A DNA stretch of 64,000 nucleotides from Breviolum minutum Mf 1.05b.01 (GCA_000507305.1 DF239336.1:124001-188000); one strand, 5' to 3'; counted from the stretch's first letter, positions 45,495 through 57,572 are shown. Made by a program: numbers and translations. The notes: generated by a model from the sequence alone, not told the origin.

Positions 45495-47239
45495 ATCTTC
45501 CTGGGACTGAATATAGTGTGCTGATGCATGTATATATATATATATATATATTTATGTACCATATTTACATAATCATCTATATATACAACCCCACTCCATG
45601 GATGCATGTGCAATAAAACCTCACATGGCCCATATGTGTGCCTCAGAATCAGGAATTGAAAACATATCTGAGAAAAAAAACACACATTTGGACAAGCGTT
45701 TTCTGTATGTAGAGAAACGCTGGGCAACATATGATTTTTCACGAACCTCAAAAACACCACCTCTGTTCCAACTCATTCTTCTGGTTGGTTGCTGGCAATT
45801 CCAAAACAGGTAATCCCGGACTGTCTAGTCTTCATCCCCTATATAAACCAACCAGACTTCAATTGGTGGTAGTAACGTTTACCAGGGCTATCACATGGGC
45901 TAGGGAAGAGGTAGCCCATACTAACTGCTTTTCCTTAGCACCCAAAAAGCCCAGGGACACTGGAAACCATGAATCGTACCACTGCCGCTTAACTTTGAAG
46001 GTAACAATGGGAGGCTCAGCTATTGGAAACACACTGAAACTGATGGTGGTGAAATCACATCATCCCAGTTGCACATCCCTAGTACATTCATTTTTGGGAC
46101 ATCTCAGTATATACTTCTAAGATTTAAAAGACTTAGAGGATTTGTTTTTTCGTCTGCTCTTGTTCATTTTGTGATTTGGTTGCATCAAGATGGTAAAGAT
46201 TCATAAGTGTACACCGCCTTGGTTGACAAGGGTCCGTCTTCCGCGGGGTCTTTTCACAGCTTCTAGAGATCTGCATATCAGGTATTCAGACCTGAGAATT
46301 GTTGAGCAAATATCACACAAAGATTCTATGAAATCATGGTTAAACAATAAGTCAACTAAATCAAGGAACAAAACATATAGTATAATGGTCAATTTTGGAA
46401 GCCTCAAACGCACATTAGTTGTCTACATTGAAACTTGCACTCCAAGCCCATCCCCCCTGCTTGCGGTCCAATCGGGTCCTGTCCACTCCGGACCCGCTCG
46501 AAGCTGCAAAACGAAATTCCGAATTAATCGAATTGGCCAGTTGCTGAAGTTCTGCAAACATATTTTTCTCGCCCCGTGGCACAACATGAAGAACTTGGAA
46601 CCAACTTGAACCAACTGGTATTTTTACTAAAAATATATGGACGACAAAGCGTGCAGCAGTGATGGCAGGAAGTGGGAAGCTACCAGCATTTACAATATCT
46701 CTCATAGGTAGTCGCTACCTTGCGCCTCCCTTCAATGAATATGGTGCTAATTGTGAGGATGAAGGTTACCTAGTTTGGAATCATGGGATCATCTGATTGG
46801 AACGGATTCCTCCCTGAATTTATTGTTAAACAACAAGTAACCAGGTGGTGATCAACAGAACCAATCTCAAGTTTGGCTAGTTGATCTTGGAAAGCGGCTG
46901 ATTGAAATTCTGGGATTTTTGGTCAAATACAAAAAGGATCCCTAAATTCATGCAAATCCAAAAATAATGGTGATAATTTGTATATTATCATCATTATTGA
47001 TTGCTAATTTGAATGTATAAATGTTTGATCATGCTGGGGAGAATCGTCCCATTTCGGGTCTGCGGTTTTAGAAAAACGTCGTTCAACGGCCGTTATCATC
47101 CACCCAAATTGCAATATATCCCTCATCTTCCAGTTCCCTGTTTGGAACTAAGCTCCCAGTTGAAAATATATCAGGTAACGATCGACCCCTGGTTCCAAAT
47201 ATAGACGGAACTGGAAGATGAGGGATATGGTAAGATTGG

Positions 47240-47285
<46 letters not shown>

Positions 47286-48780
47286 CGACATCAGGCAAGG
47301 TATGGACACAATCAGGCAAGGTATGGACACAAACTCCAGCAAATAGTATCATAAACTAAGCGGGATGGAGCTGCAAATGACTCAATGACCTGAATGTTGT
47401 GGCGTTTTTGGCTTCAAAACAGCTGGATTTCCGAACAATTTTCCAAAGAGGATTCACGAAATATCCAAGTAACATATATAGATGGCACAGTTCTAAAAGT
47501 GTAGACAAAGTTGAAGGCTTTACAGAAAGTAAGCTCCCATGATGCTCCATAGTTCAACCATTTCAACTTCTCTGGGACTAACCTGAAAAAAATTGTTTGG
47601 CAATATGGAGGCATAAGCTAAACATATCATTCTGGTCAAATTATAATATTTCACCAACCCAGATTTCCCTGAAATAAGGGGCTTTCCCTTACTAAACCAC
47701 CATTTGGGGTGAGGTCGTGTGAGGTCGCTATAATTTGACCAGATATCATGGAAATCGGAATCCTACCCTCCCCCCATCAAAGTCAAGGTGTAGTGGCTTG
47801 AACCTTCGAGAAAACACAGCGGTTCCGTCCTATTGGAGTCCCTTTCTTGTGGAGCTTTCATGGTGGATTCCAAGAAACCCATACAGAAAAAAGATCCTCA
47901 AAGCAGAGTGTCTAGAATTGAAATGCAACCTCCCCTGGTAGATGGCATTTAGTAGATATACATATTCAGCAAACATATGTTTCTTGGCAAACTAAACTCT
48001 GAAGAAAGCATGAAGTTGCAAAAATCCACACCGAAATGACCCAAATGTTCATGTTATACATTTTATACACATTAGCACGCTGCCACAATCACTGAAATCC
48101 CGACTCACTCTTGGGAGACGGCCACATTTGCAGCTCCATCCCACGTGGAATGGCCATGGATGAGGCGCCCCCGGCAACAACTGACCAGATGGTCGCGAAT
48201 CATTGGGTTGATTATACGGTTACACAGGCTGTGAACCGGTGATGAATGTCCCCTTAGTACGAAACCAATCAGTTAATGAATCCTATGATTTTCAGCACAT
48301 TTCAGCCCCCCAAAAAAAAGTAAAAGAGTTGATGTTTTGTTAAACTCCCCTCCTTGTTCAAGTGACATGCATCTGTGTGATCCTCTGACACCATTCAGGG
48401 TAACTTTGGTCAAGGTTGGCCCCCTTCTACCTTCCTTAAGCGTGGAAATTATCCAAGACTTTGACTGTGATGGGAGTGCAAACGATGCTAGTGGTCTCAT
48501 AGTCGCTTGGTGATAGTTCGCTAATCAATATCCTGAAATTATCTGGGATTATTTCTGTTTTCTCAACTTCAAAACAATTTAATTTGTCGATGAAGTCAGC
48601 ATCTCTAACATAAGGCACAATCGACACCATCGTCCAAGCATTACCGAGAAGAGTTAGCGCTTTCACCTCCTGACACTCCAACAAATATTGTCCAGCAACT
48701 ATTGAGCAAATTGTTGGAAAACGTGCCAACTGAGTTCATGCTAAAGTTTTTTGTGATTTCAAAACGGTCTTGGAAACAAA
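45495..48780. other. No assigned gene; GTT tract and ambiguous exons
   Basis: A minus frame at 46415-46705 (including FAELQQLANSINSEFRFAAS) is a plausible exon but has no clear donor. Near 48130-48240 a plus frame (SIPRGMAMDEAPPATTDQMV) follows a TTTGCAG acceptor; the minus strand is also open. The (GTT)n tract is at 47236-47286. An inverted repeat flanks it: AATATATCCCTCATCTTCCA (47113) and CTGGAAGATGAGGGATAT (47212). Confidence 0.35.
47236..47286. repeat. (GTT)n microsatellite
   Basis: About sixteen GTT units. It lies just right of an inverted repeat pair spaced about 80 bp, then a duplicated CAGGCAAGGTATGGACACAA block. Confidence 0.95.
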
Positions 48781-48870
48781 CCCATAGGATCCATGTATGG
48801 TATATTTACCTACATTTACCATAAAAATCAACCAAATGTAGGAAAATATACCATGCATGGATGGTATGGG
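48781..48870. mobile_element. Family B element
   Basis: CCCATAGGATCCATGTATGG left, CCATGCATGGATGGTATGGG right, AAA on both sides. Central TTTACCATAAAAATCAACC. Confidence 0.85.
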
Positions 48871-48965
48871 AAATGAGAGACATGGCATCCATGACGTGTG
48901 AAAGATGAAAAAAAAACAGAACATCTTGGGACCTTGGGACCCTCCAGAGTCCTGGGCTTAAACAA

Positions 48966-49048
48966 AATTAGACAAAACTCGGATCATCGTCCCCCCAAGT
49001 AGGAATAAAAACAAAACATGTTTGAAAACCGTTTTGAAACCACCACCC
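48966..49048. mobile_element. Family D element, right half
   Basis: Core CCCCCCAAGTAGGAATAAAA and right end GTTTTGAAACCACCACC; the left terminus is degraded. Confidence 0.5.
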
Positions 49049-49136
49049 TGGACACCCGAAAGGACATAGATCTCAAAAATGTTTTTGTTGCGATGCATTT
49101 TTTTTTGCGTCAGATACATATCCTCATGACAGCGCG

Positions 49137-49290
49137 GGTCGGTTGTCAGGGCACCTCGCTCTTTGTGTCTCATCTCCCACTCGGCAATCTACGCGCTCCA
49201 CACGGAGACTCCGAGATGCTCTGTCCATCCGCGGAGACGGGCGTTTTCGGCGCGACAAGGGCGTTTTCGAAAACTCTTGGGAAACTCGAA
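49137..49290 (+). CDS. Candidate exon in a GC-rich island
   Basis: After an AG|G acceptor (CGGTTGTCAG|GGCACC) the plus frame reads GTSLFVSHLPLGNLRAPHGD, then SEMLCPSAETGVFGATRAFS. Third-position GC is the highest seen in this part of the window. LFVSHLP resembles the first beta strand (RNP2) of an RRM domain, but no clear RNP1 follows, so RRM assignment is weak. The downstream edge is unknown. The other frames are also open. Confidence 0.35.
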
Positions 49291-49342
49291 ATGAAACTCT
49301 TACTTAGTTCAAATTCAAAACCAAATGTATAGAGCAATATAT

Positions 49343-49438
49343 CCCATAGGATCCATGCATGGTATATTTACCTATACATGTACCATAAGAATCAGCCAAA
49401 TGTAGGTATATAAATAAACCATACATGGATCCTATGGG
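49343..49438. mobile_element. Family B element, best preserved
   Basis: CCCATAGGATCCATGCATGG left and CCATACATGGATCCTATGGG right, 20-bp ends with one mismatch; TAT on both sides. Confidence 0.9.
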
Positions 49439-50048
49439 TATGGCAAAATTAATTTAGGAGCCAAAAATCAAAAAAAAACAACATCTGGAATCGGACGTGA
49501 CAGCTGAGGCTAAAGGTAAATTGCCCAGAAGGATGTCTGAACATTCGACGTGATGAAACTACATAGCACCTATATCAAGCAGAAGGATCCTGATAAATGA
49601 TTGAGGTTTCTCAACAAGAATCACCTGCTCAATTTTGATGTACAACTATGCCGGATGTGCTTTCTTGATGATAAAAATCGTGTCCAAAGAAGGGTCATCA
49701 AAAACGCCATCAAAATCATGGCTGTAGTCGTGGTCAATTTGTTTGCTGTGCGAAGACGTGGGCAGCCATCAGTGGCATAGTCCAGTGTCATATTTCTCTA
49801 ACAACTTCCCATGGGTGACTTTGAGTTTTTTTTTCATTGGAGGCGTTTTTTCAAACTGCACACATCACTGGAGTCTTAACGATTTGACCCTGCAAATGCC
49901 CTCCCTACAAAATAGAAAAAGATGTTTCAAATTTTGTGTTAGGAACATAAAATGCTTCTCACCAATTTACCATGCTTCCTCAACGTCAAGAAATGATCAT
50001 TTCGGAAGGATGGAACCAGTAATGGATCTTGGTGTGGCCACAAAATGC

Positions 50049-50118
50049 CTGGCAAGTCGAAGTACACGTGACGATGTCGACGTGTTTAACGTGGCGCAAC
50101 CAAGGAGCCAACTGCTCT
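50049..50118 (-). CDS. Candidate exon with a GC donor
   Basis: Minus strand, acceptor ATTGTACAG|A and donor ACTTGCCAG|GCATTT. It encodes EQLAPWLRHVKHVDIVTCTS then TCQ with 69 percent GC at third positions by my count. A plus frame is open but poorer in codon bias. Not recognised. Same strand as the next candidate at 51261-51394. Confidence 0.4.
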
Positions 50119-51260
50119 CTGTACAATAAAGCTTGGTCATTGGTGCTCTTAAAATCAGCATGGACAATCCTTTCTCATTTAAACACAAAATCTGAGAAAA
50201 GCTTGTAGTAGATTCATCCCTTTTCACGTAAAGGTTATGTTGAGGTAAATTACATCATTCATTCCTTCTTACCGTCTGCAATATCACTGATAAGAAGAAC
50301 TGCCGCTTTTGCCAGTCCAAACTGAGATTTTTGTGGGAAACGTCAGACATAATGTTATTTGCTGCATAGCTTCAATTTTCACAAGCTTTGCCAACTTGAT
50401 CATTCCTGACATAATTGCAACGTAGGAGGATTCTCCTATACTACAATACCTTCCAAGATGCGTTTTCTCTCCAACTTTGTCAGAACGATTCAACCAGATC
50501 GTCCATTGTAGATGTTGCGAACTTGAAAAGAGTGCTGTCTGCCAAAGGAAATCACCCATCATCCAATGAGGCGCGCATCTGCACATTGCTTTCAAAGCGG
50601 TTGCAACACCGTGTCTCCGTCCATGTAGTTGCACAACAGTGCAAAAACCGACCAGACCAACTTGCTTGTCTTCACACCGGAAGTAGCAATGCCAATGCTA
50701 TTTCAACATATTTCAGCTTGAACTCGTGATGGAAGTGTTTGTGTTGGGTAATCGAACAGCATGATCCTTTGTTAAATTTGTATGCATTGATCCGGCTGGA
50801 AATATATTTTTGTTAAGACCGGACATGTTAGTTGATTTCCAGCTTGCTTTTGCCAGATCTGAAACTTTTATATCACTTAGTCTGAAAATAGTGTTGCTTT
50901 TCCAGTTTTGAGACAGACTACAGTAACTAGTCTGGGGTACATTTAGAGCAAACACACACACACACACACCATTTGTAAATAGGTTGTTCTTGATCTTTTT
51001 GTTTGCCTCTAGGACTTGTTCCAAATACTAAGCAAAGGAATTGTGAGAGGCATCTGAAGCAGTTTACCCAGGGAAGAAGTCCAGTCATCCCACTGAAAAT
51101 GGACTCAGGAAATGCATCGACTCAAACTCACCTATATAACGGAATATGGCAATGTTATCGAGACTATTATCATCCAACAGGAACCGGCATCTTTATAAAT
51201 TGGTGGTTGACTTGAACCTCCGAAAAAAACCCAATGCACCGCTTAACAAAGGGAACGTAC

Positions 51261-51394
51261 CAAAAAACAACACGTTCCCAGTTGCCTCCCCTAAAGACGA
51301 AGAATTCATCTTCGACCGCAAATCTTTTCGGGAACTTTTTGCCGTCTGCTGCTGGGAGTGTCCCATTGTAATGTATATTATGTGGGACTTCCTG
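51261..51394 (-). CDS. Candidate exon within a 182-codon open frame
   Basis: Minus strand. Acceptor CTTTGGGTCGGCAG|CAGG and donor TTTTTTG|GTACGT enclose 44 codons plus two bases: QEVPHNIHYNGTLPAADGKK then FPKRFAVEDEFFVFRGGNWE. The surrounding frame stays open from 51718 to 51170, but the outer parts are AT-rich and hydrophobic. The exon part has a convincing charge and aromatic pattern. Plus strand also partly open. Family not recognised. Confidence 0.45.
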
Positions 51395-52124
51395 CTGCCG
51401 ACCCAAAGAATCAAAAAATACTAGATTACTAACAATTACAGAAACAAATCTATATACATATATATATATATATAAATGTAATATATACAATAAGGGAAAA
51501 CACGTAAATTCAAAATACCCAAAAACAAATAAACAAAGCAAAGGGTGAAGACTGCAACTCAAAATCAAACATAATGAGTACATCTTTAAATACTCTGTAA
51601 TTTCAAAAATACAAGATAAGCAACACATATCACTGGCATTTGCATCAACAAACGAGACAACTGGAACCAACACTACCAAGTCTATAATGATAAAACTATA
51701 CCATATAGTTACATACAAATATTACAAATGGTGCAATGTGTTTGCTTCACATTTTCATTAAACAGAATTCATCTTTCATGGTTTTCCGTGACACGGTGCC
51801 TTGAATGAAGAGCACTTAAATACCAGATCAGCATCTCTTAGGCACTCGCATTTGCGGCACCTCAGGGTTCAGGTTCGACCTCTTCCTCATCCTGCAAAGT
51901 CGTCGACGTCATTGGAGGTGACGGGGTGACGTGTGGTAGAAAAACTTCAACACAACCAGAGTATATTCTAGATGAACTTTTGCTTTAATCATATTTCACC
52001 CAATCTGAGTTTCCAGTTTGGAGGTTTATAATTACTTTTTACTAAATAAAAAAGGATGTTTGTTTCCATGAGTTCAGGAATTCTTACATTAACATCTTCA
52101 ATTTAGATCTGGTACTTCAGGAAC

Positions 52125-52213
52125 CTACTTCTGCACTTGTTCCGCTAGCTGCTTTACGGGCTCCTCTGTGTCTTCCGGCGACATCCTTTGCAGGACTCGC
52201 GCAAGGCGTGAGC
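52125..52213 (-). CDS. Last exon of an unrecognised minus-strand gene
   Basis: A strong acceptor (CCTTTGTTTTCAG|GC) is followed by 28 codons and TAG: SRLARVLQRMSPEDTEEPVK then QLAEQVQK. Third-position GC is high and the C-terminal helix is strongly amphipathic. It joins the exon at 52871-52922 across a 657-nt intron in matching phase (1). The terminal helix could be a coiled-coil or docking tail; no family is recognised. Confidence 0.6.
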
Positions 52214-52870
52214 CTGAAAACAAAGGACGGACTCAAGATCAAAAATAAGAGATGCAAATGCATTTATGTATACATGTTGTCAATGTCTATGTATATGTAG
52301 ATTCACCCCAGACGATGTACAATATATAAATATTATCTTTATATGTAGAAGTAAATATGTCACATAGAATCCAGAAGTGGTTTTCAGCTATCCTCATGCA
52401 CTAAAAGTCATATTGGCCTTTGTCGGCTTTGTCTATGCGCTCGAGACGGAAAATGAAGAGCTATGGGCTGTGGCCCCCCTATCTCTCCGTTAGATACATT
52501 GTCAGACAGTCATTAAAATGTATACTAAGCTAGTACTATTTAAATGTAAGCACATGCAATCATTCACACATAAACACCCAGCTTTAACTTCTACAATCGT
52601 GGATGAGTAAGGAAGAGTTTACAGGGGCTGGTAATAAACCAGTATACATGGGAGTTGCAATACTTGCGATCCAAATCTTTCGCACTAGTTGATATGTATG
52701 GTGTGGATCAACCGCAACAATAGAAACACCTACTGTATAATAGGCAATGGCCACATGAGTAATTATCCCCAGGTCTTAGTAGAACACAAAATATCTTTGG
52801 AAAACAACATCTATATAAAGAAACAAATGTATTGAGAAGAGGACTAGGACGTCTCCATTTCGTTTCATAC

Positions 52871-52922
52871 CTTGCTTGCGGCCGTTGGCTTTTACAGTAC
52901 TATGATTCTTGGTCTTCCCACT
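52871..52922 (-). CDS. Penultimate exon of the same gene
   Basis: Minus strand, SGKTKNHSTVKANGRKQ followed by a canonical donor (AAGCAAG|GTATGA) in phase 1, which matches the next exon. It is Lys/Arg/Asn-rich. The upstream acceptor is one of several AGs around 52922-52935 and cannot be fixed by eye. Confidence 0.55.
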
Positions 52923-53103
52923 TTCTCAAGCACATCCTTGACATCGAAAACCCTGCCTTTGTTTCACCGATTTAAGATCCACATCTTGCAACAAGCATAA
53001 CAGCATAACAATGAAAATGATGTCAAACGCAAATGGCCCTGATAAACCTGAATCAATGAAATGCTTTCCTAATTTGACTGCGCAAAGGTTAGGGAATTTA
53101 GAG

Positions 53104-53275
53104 TTACAAACATTCAAGCAGCAACGATGAACTCTTTTTTCCATGCTCTTCAAAGTCTTTGCCTGATGGAATGACCATGTGCGTCGAAAAATTGGCCCCC
53201 AGACGGTTCTTCAGCTGATGACATCTATTGCCCAAAGCACCAGAAGCAGTGGTGGCATGGATGCATGTGAATATC
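53104..53275 (-). CDS. Candidate exon upstream of the 52 kb gene
   Basis: AG|G acceptor (CACTTCACAG|GATATTC) then a minus frame IFTCIHATTASGALGNRCHQ, LKNRLGANFSTHMVIPSGKD, FEEHGKK. It may be an earlier exon of the gene ending at 52125 (same strand, 180 bp away), but the donor is not clear and the frame simply runs to a stop at 53104. Not recognised. Confidence 0.45.
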
Positions 53276-54237
53276 CTGTGAAGTGAAGTCACTTTGATGC
53301 CACCCATCTATTTGAAGTGGCCTAGGCTTAATGGGGGACCCCTCAAGGCATGCGAGAGTTAATGAAACGACCCCATATACAAACTTTGGAAACAGGGAAT
53401 CCTTTCAAATGGGAAAAACAAAAAGTAGCGATAATGTTTGATGTTTGTTACTTTTGAAGGGAGGCAATTAAGAAATCATCAAAATTGTGACATTGGCTTA
53501 AAATCTTCTCAAACCTTTCGCTGTTAGAGATCCGAACCAAGCGTTTTTAGGATCCGAACCCAGCTGCAGAAAGACGGATTTGGAGCTCCACAAAGAGGAC
53601 GTGAATGAAATCTCTGTGTAAACAATCCAAGAATTTCTTGGTTAATCCAGGATTTTCCTGCGAAAACTGCGGTTGCTTTGATACGAGAAACATGAGGTTG
53701 AACTTGTATGACAAAACAAACAAACAAAAAATTGATCTCTATACAGAGCTCTATTTAGCCAAAACATGCCAAAACAATATTTCACCCACCAGGAGTTTCC
53801 TCAAAGTGAGAATGGGGCATATCCGCATATGACCCATATGGGAGGTCAACTGCGGAATCTGAACCGCCAATAATCAGAAAACTTGGTGTTTCAGCTTGGT
53901 GATTTACTAACTACTGAACGACCCTTATACACTTAAGCAAAAAAGGCTTAACACAAAATTGGCCTAAGAAACATATTGCAAACGGATCTCCCACAACTTT
54001 TCGAAATCCTGTTGTGAAAAGGGGCGATGAAGGGAATTCAAGAATGGCTGCAAAGTAAAGAAGCAACCCGAAAAAAGATCCTTCAATTTCACTGCAGTTA
54101 GCTTAATCCAATAATTCATCCCGAAAGGTCCATGTCCAAAGGTTAAAAATGATTGAATCTTTGTATTTACCGAATGGCGAATACCCAACAAAATACTGCT
54201 GGCATTTGTTCATGTCTTTCTGTTGCTTGCATATTCA

Positions 54238-54362
54238 TCAGCTGTTGCCAAAGCTTCTTAAAAGAAATCCCCGAGTGTTCCATCTTACAGCATTTAGCGC
54301 AGCACTGTTGGCCTCTCCGATTTGCAAAGACACAACTACCGATGGATCGGGGCTTTCATAAA
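54238..54362 (-). CDS. Candidate exon, possibly C-terminal
   Basis: Minus strand frame of 40 codons to TGA after an AG: YESPDPSVVVSLQIGEANSA then ALNAVRWNTRGFLLRSFGNS. Pattern and codon use are convincingly protein-like. A GC donor (AGCTTTG|GCAAC) near the end is an alternative to the stop. No family recognised; plus-strand frames over the same bases are Cys/His-rich and less plausible. Confidence 0.5.
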
Positions 54363-55319
54363 CTCATAAACTAGCTGTTGGTTGAGACACCTGAAAACAT
54401 CTGAAGTAAGTATACCGCATACCTGACTCACAGATTGAGGGATATCTGCAGTTCTTTCCATTCCACATTGAGATGCAAATCTAAATGGTAACGAGTACCC
54501 AGCTCATGTTCTCCCTCAACCGAATGGAGTCTTGGCGCTTCTGACGTCAATGGGCATTTTGCTGTCTTTAAAATATACTGTAACTCCGTGGTTGGGTGAG
54601 CCAAACAGCCATTTTATCCTTAATTCCCCAACTCTTGTCATTTTTGTTGCTTGGCCAAAACAAAAAAGACAACGAGATGGTGTCCGACCAGCAGCTAGTG
54701 ATAAAGATAGTGCAAAGCATTCATTGATACTTTTCAGGCATATCAACCAAGGCCATAAAACCTTTGACTCACATCCTTAGACGATTTTCCCATGGATCCG
54801 TGAAAGCGATCTTCATAGCCGATTTTGAATCATCTGAAGTCACTGAAGTCACCCCTAGAGTGGCCAAATTACATATATAGGATAAAATATGTAACATGTA
54901 TATAGTGAGATTGTACATACATGTATACTGTAGAACTTAGAATTTACGTATATATACGTATATATTAGTAGACATATTGCCATATCGCAATGATAGTCTA
55001 CATACATGCGCAATCATTCAATGAGCTTGTTGGTGGTTGGTGGTTTTCTATTTAGTTCCTCTGGAAGAAATCCCCAAACTCTGATGTTACGTACCCCCAA
55101 AGTATCTATCGATTCAAAGGGATGAAGAACACAATGGCAACAATCATTTGGTTAGATGCTCAATTGATCTAAATTGCCCCCTCAGAAAATAGAAGTCTGA
55201 AAATGTACCTTCACCATCAAGGCAACTTACACTGGAAAAATATTCTCAGTATGTAGAGTCTATCCAAAGATTGGAAGACTGTACATGACTGCATGTCTTT
55301 CCATAACAACACGTTTGGT

Positions 55320-55544
55320 CTATTCCCTTTGGAGTGTCGCAGTATGGCCAAGTAAAGCTCTTATCACCAACATTGCTTGGTTTATTTCAATAAAGTCTGA
55401 CGTATCAATTTCTTTTCTAGATGCTTCATGTATGGAATATTTCCTTTCAAATATTTCCCTAGATTTGGGCATGTTAAACTCAATACAAGCGTTTGGAATA
55501 GAACCACCATCCTCAATTACCGGCTGGCTAATTTTTGATTGGAT
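55320..55544 (-). CDS. Candidate exon to a stop codon
   Basis: A pyrimidine-rich acceptor (GTTTTGTTTTGGACAG) precedes a phase-0 minus frame of 74 codons to a stop: IQSKISQPVIEDGGSIPNAC, IEFNMPKSREIFERKYSIHE, ASRKEIDTSDFIEINQAMLV, then IRALLGHTATLQRE. It is hydrophilic and charged, unlike the plus-strand shadow. A short patch around 55428-55450 resembles a family B terminus, which raises the possibility of a non-coding remnant. Confidence 0.4.
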   Translation of the reverse strand: MQSKISQPVIEDGGSIPNACIEFNMPKSREIFERKYSIHEASRKEIDTSDFIEINQAMLVIRALLGHTATLQRE

Positions 55545-55976
55545 CTGTCCAAAACAAAACGTACGTACAAGGACCCGTTGCAAGGAAGCTGAAGTCACAC
55601 ACGTACTACCTTAAACCTCTGTATGTGGACTCCTACAAAGAATGCCAATCATCCAACCAATCACAATGTGACACGGGGTCCTCAACAGTTTCCAGGCAGA
55701 ACTAGGTTGGATTCTACCAACCACTTTCAATCAATGCATACCTAGGCTATCAATATATCAATTTTTCACCCGTCCATGAAGCCTGTCCTTAAGAGTGGGG
55801 AAAACTATGGCAGAACTCACCCAATGGTCACGGCTAACCTGACACTGTCATCCATTTATAGATCTTAAAGGTACCCTCCCAATGCCAGCCATGAAATGGC
55901 CGGCCTTATTAAGGGATTATTCGTCGTTAGCCAACCAGTCCCATGAATTCGGTTTGGGGTTTCAACTCCAAGTGAC

Positions 55977-56079
55977 CAATGTCACCCTCAACACCTCCTG
56001 CATGGTGATGCCTTTCCTGGACAGGTTGGTCCACACGTATTGGCAATGGACATGTTGGATGGAATGTTTCATTGTGTCC
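55977..56079 (-). CDS. Candidate exon next to a (CAA)n tract
   Basis: Minus strand, acceptor GACAACTTAG|GGACAC directly after the repeat. One frame reads DTMKHSIQHVHCQYVWTNLS then RKGITMQEVLRVTL with about three-quarters GC at third positions. A second minus frame is also open. The donor may be TGACATTG|GTCACT. Not recognised. Confidence 0.4.
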
Positions 56080-56089
56080 CTAAGTTGTC

Positions 56090-56146
<57 letters not shown>
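56090..56146. repeat. (GTT)n microsatellite
   Basis: GTT/CGTT units, about 57 bp. On the minus strand it is (AAC)n ending immediately at a possible splice acceptor. Confidence 0.95.
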
Positions 56147-57459
56147 GACTTCCTTGCGTGGTTGAGGATGTATTGTGATTTTTTTGATCTTTGCCTGTTT
56201 GTGCATATCTATGAAGCTTCCACGCTGGTCTTGTTCATTGACATCGGGAAAAAACACAGCCAACGGTTGTGGTCATGCCCTGACATCTCAAGTGGCTACC
56301 TTAGCAAGCTTATGACAGAAAATACACATTCACACATACCAAAACGCACAATAATTTGTCATGACGTCTTCAACACAAATCTTGTTCCAATACACTTATC
56401 TAACCTTCAATATAATATGAACATCTTGCCCAATCAAACCTCAGTAAAAACTAAAAACACCCCACCATTTTCCTAGGCTCCAGATGTCGCAGCCAAGCTT
56501 CAATTCAGCGACCTTTTGGGCCTGGAAATGTACGAAATCACATGTGGCCACTGAAAAAGTAGGACCGTTGGTTGGAAGATTCGATGAAAATTTCCTTTTT
56601 GAATTTGGTCCCCTTTCTTTTTTTGGGGGACATATATATATATATATATATATTGGTTTTCAGGGGTGGGGGTACTCTGTGCTGGAATTTTGTTAGACAT
56701 TTGTTGGGAAGCCTCAGTACAGTAAAAAGAAAAACGCCGCTGGAGGGCAATCCGAATCTACAAGTGCGTGGGTTGAGCCACCAAAAAGAAAGAAAAAATA
56801 TGAAAAAAGAGTCAGAATCGATCACAAGCGGTTCATAGGTCATCATCTGGAAAGTTTCAGGGTGAAGATACACAACGTTTGAAACCACCACCTATTTGAA
56901 CAAATGGAACTTGAAACTGGATTGGATGATTTCCAAGTTTTGTTTTGTTTTATCAGCTGAAGCATTGTTCCAGAACAAAGCCTTTTTTTCAAAAGTCCAA
57001 AAGTTTGGGGCTCAATGGGCAAACAACCGTTAAACCTCTCAACCTTGACCACCTGGTCGCATTGACATTGCTGGAAAAAACCTGGTCAAATTTAAGTGGT
57101 TTTCATCTGTTTGTGTTTTTTCCGCCTACCAGGAAAAATCAGGATAGGGATCTTTGGGGAATATATGCTTTAAATGGTACACCACCCAACCTCAACCACT
57201 CAACCTAAACCTGACATTTGCGTAAGACAACAACCAAAACGACATGAGACTCGAACGAACTGGCAAAGATTCGTATAGTTTTCGAAGGTATGGTGTTCAC
57301 TAAAATTTCTCCCAGGGTTTTGTCATCATATCTGTTAAAAGTTTCCTTTTTGTGTTCAGTTCAACACAAATTTCAGTGAGAAACAAAAAAACACACACAT
57401 GTTGTTCATGTTTTCTTCCCCAACATCCAGTTATTATCAACCCGACATCCATCCTCAAC
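56147..57459. other. No assigned gene
   Basis: AT-rich. A short AT tract lies at 56631-56653 and a family D right end (TTTGAAACCACCACC) near 56876-56891. The 117-residue minus frame at 56538-56891 overlaps these repeats and is not a gene. Confidence 0.4.
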
Positions 57460-57572
57460 TCATGATTTCTTGGCAAAAAACTAAGGCTGGAATTTCGAAG
57501 GGCTCTGAGGCCAAATATGGTGCATCCGTCTCTAAGACCATACGATCTAATGGACAATGGAGGGCCGTGATC
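57460..57572 (-). CDS. TatD-family hydrolase, exon with the catalytic ETDAP motif
   Basis: Minus-strand exon; AG|G acceptor (TTTCGCCAAG|GATCACG) and donor AATCATGA|GTTGAG. The peptide ITALHCPLDRMVLETDAPYL then ASEPFEIPALVFCQEIM contains the TatD signature PLDRxxLETDAP, in which the Asp of ETD is a metal-centre/catalytic residue. After it the family normally has a Pro-rich loop and a helix beginning NxPxxV; here EIPALVFCQEIM fits that position but the loop is short (about 6 residues), which is unusual. TatD enzymes are Mg-dependent 3-prime exonucleases / phosphoesterases with an amidohydrolase TIM barrel. The first exon-side motif is at 61351-61443 on the same strand. A plus frame over the same bases is a shadow. 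Confidence 0.75.

Noticed and set aside
49137-49290. RRM domain
   Set aside because: Only an RNP2-like LFVSHLP is visible; the RNP1 motif and the expected spacing are missing, so the exon is listed without a domain.
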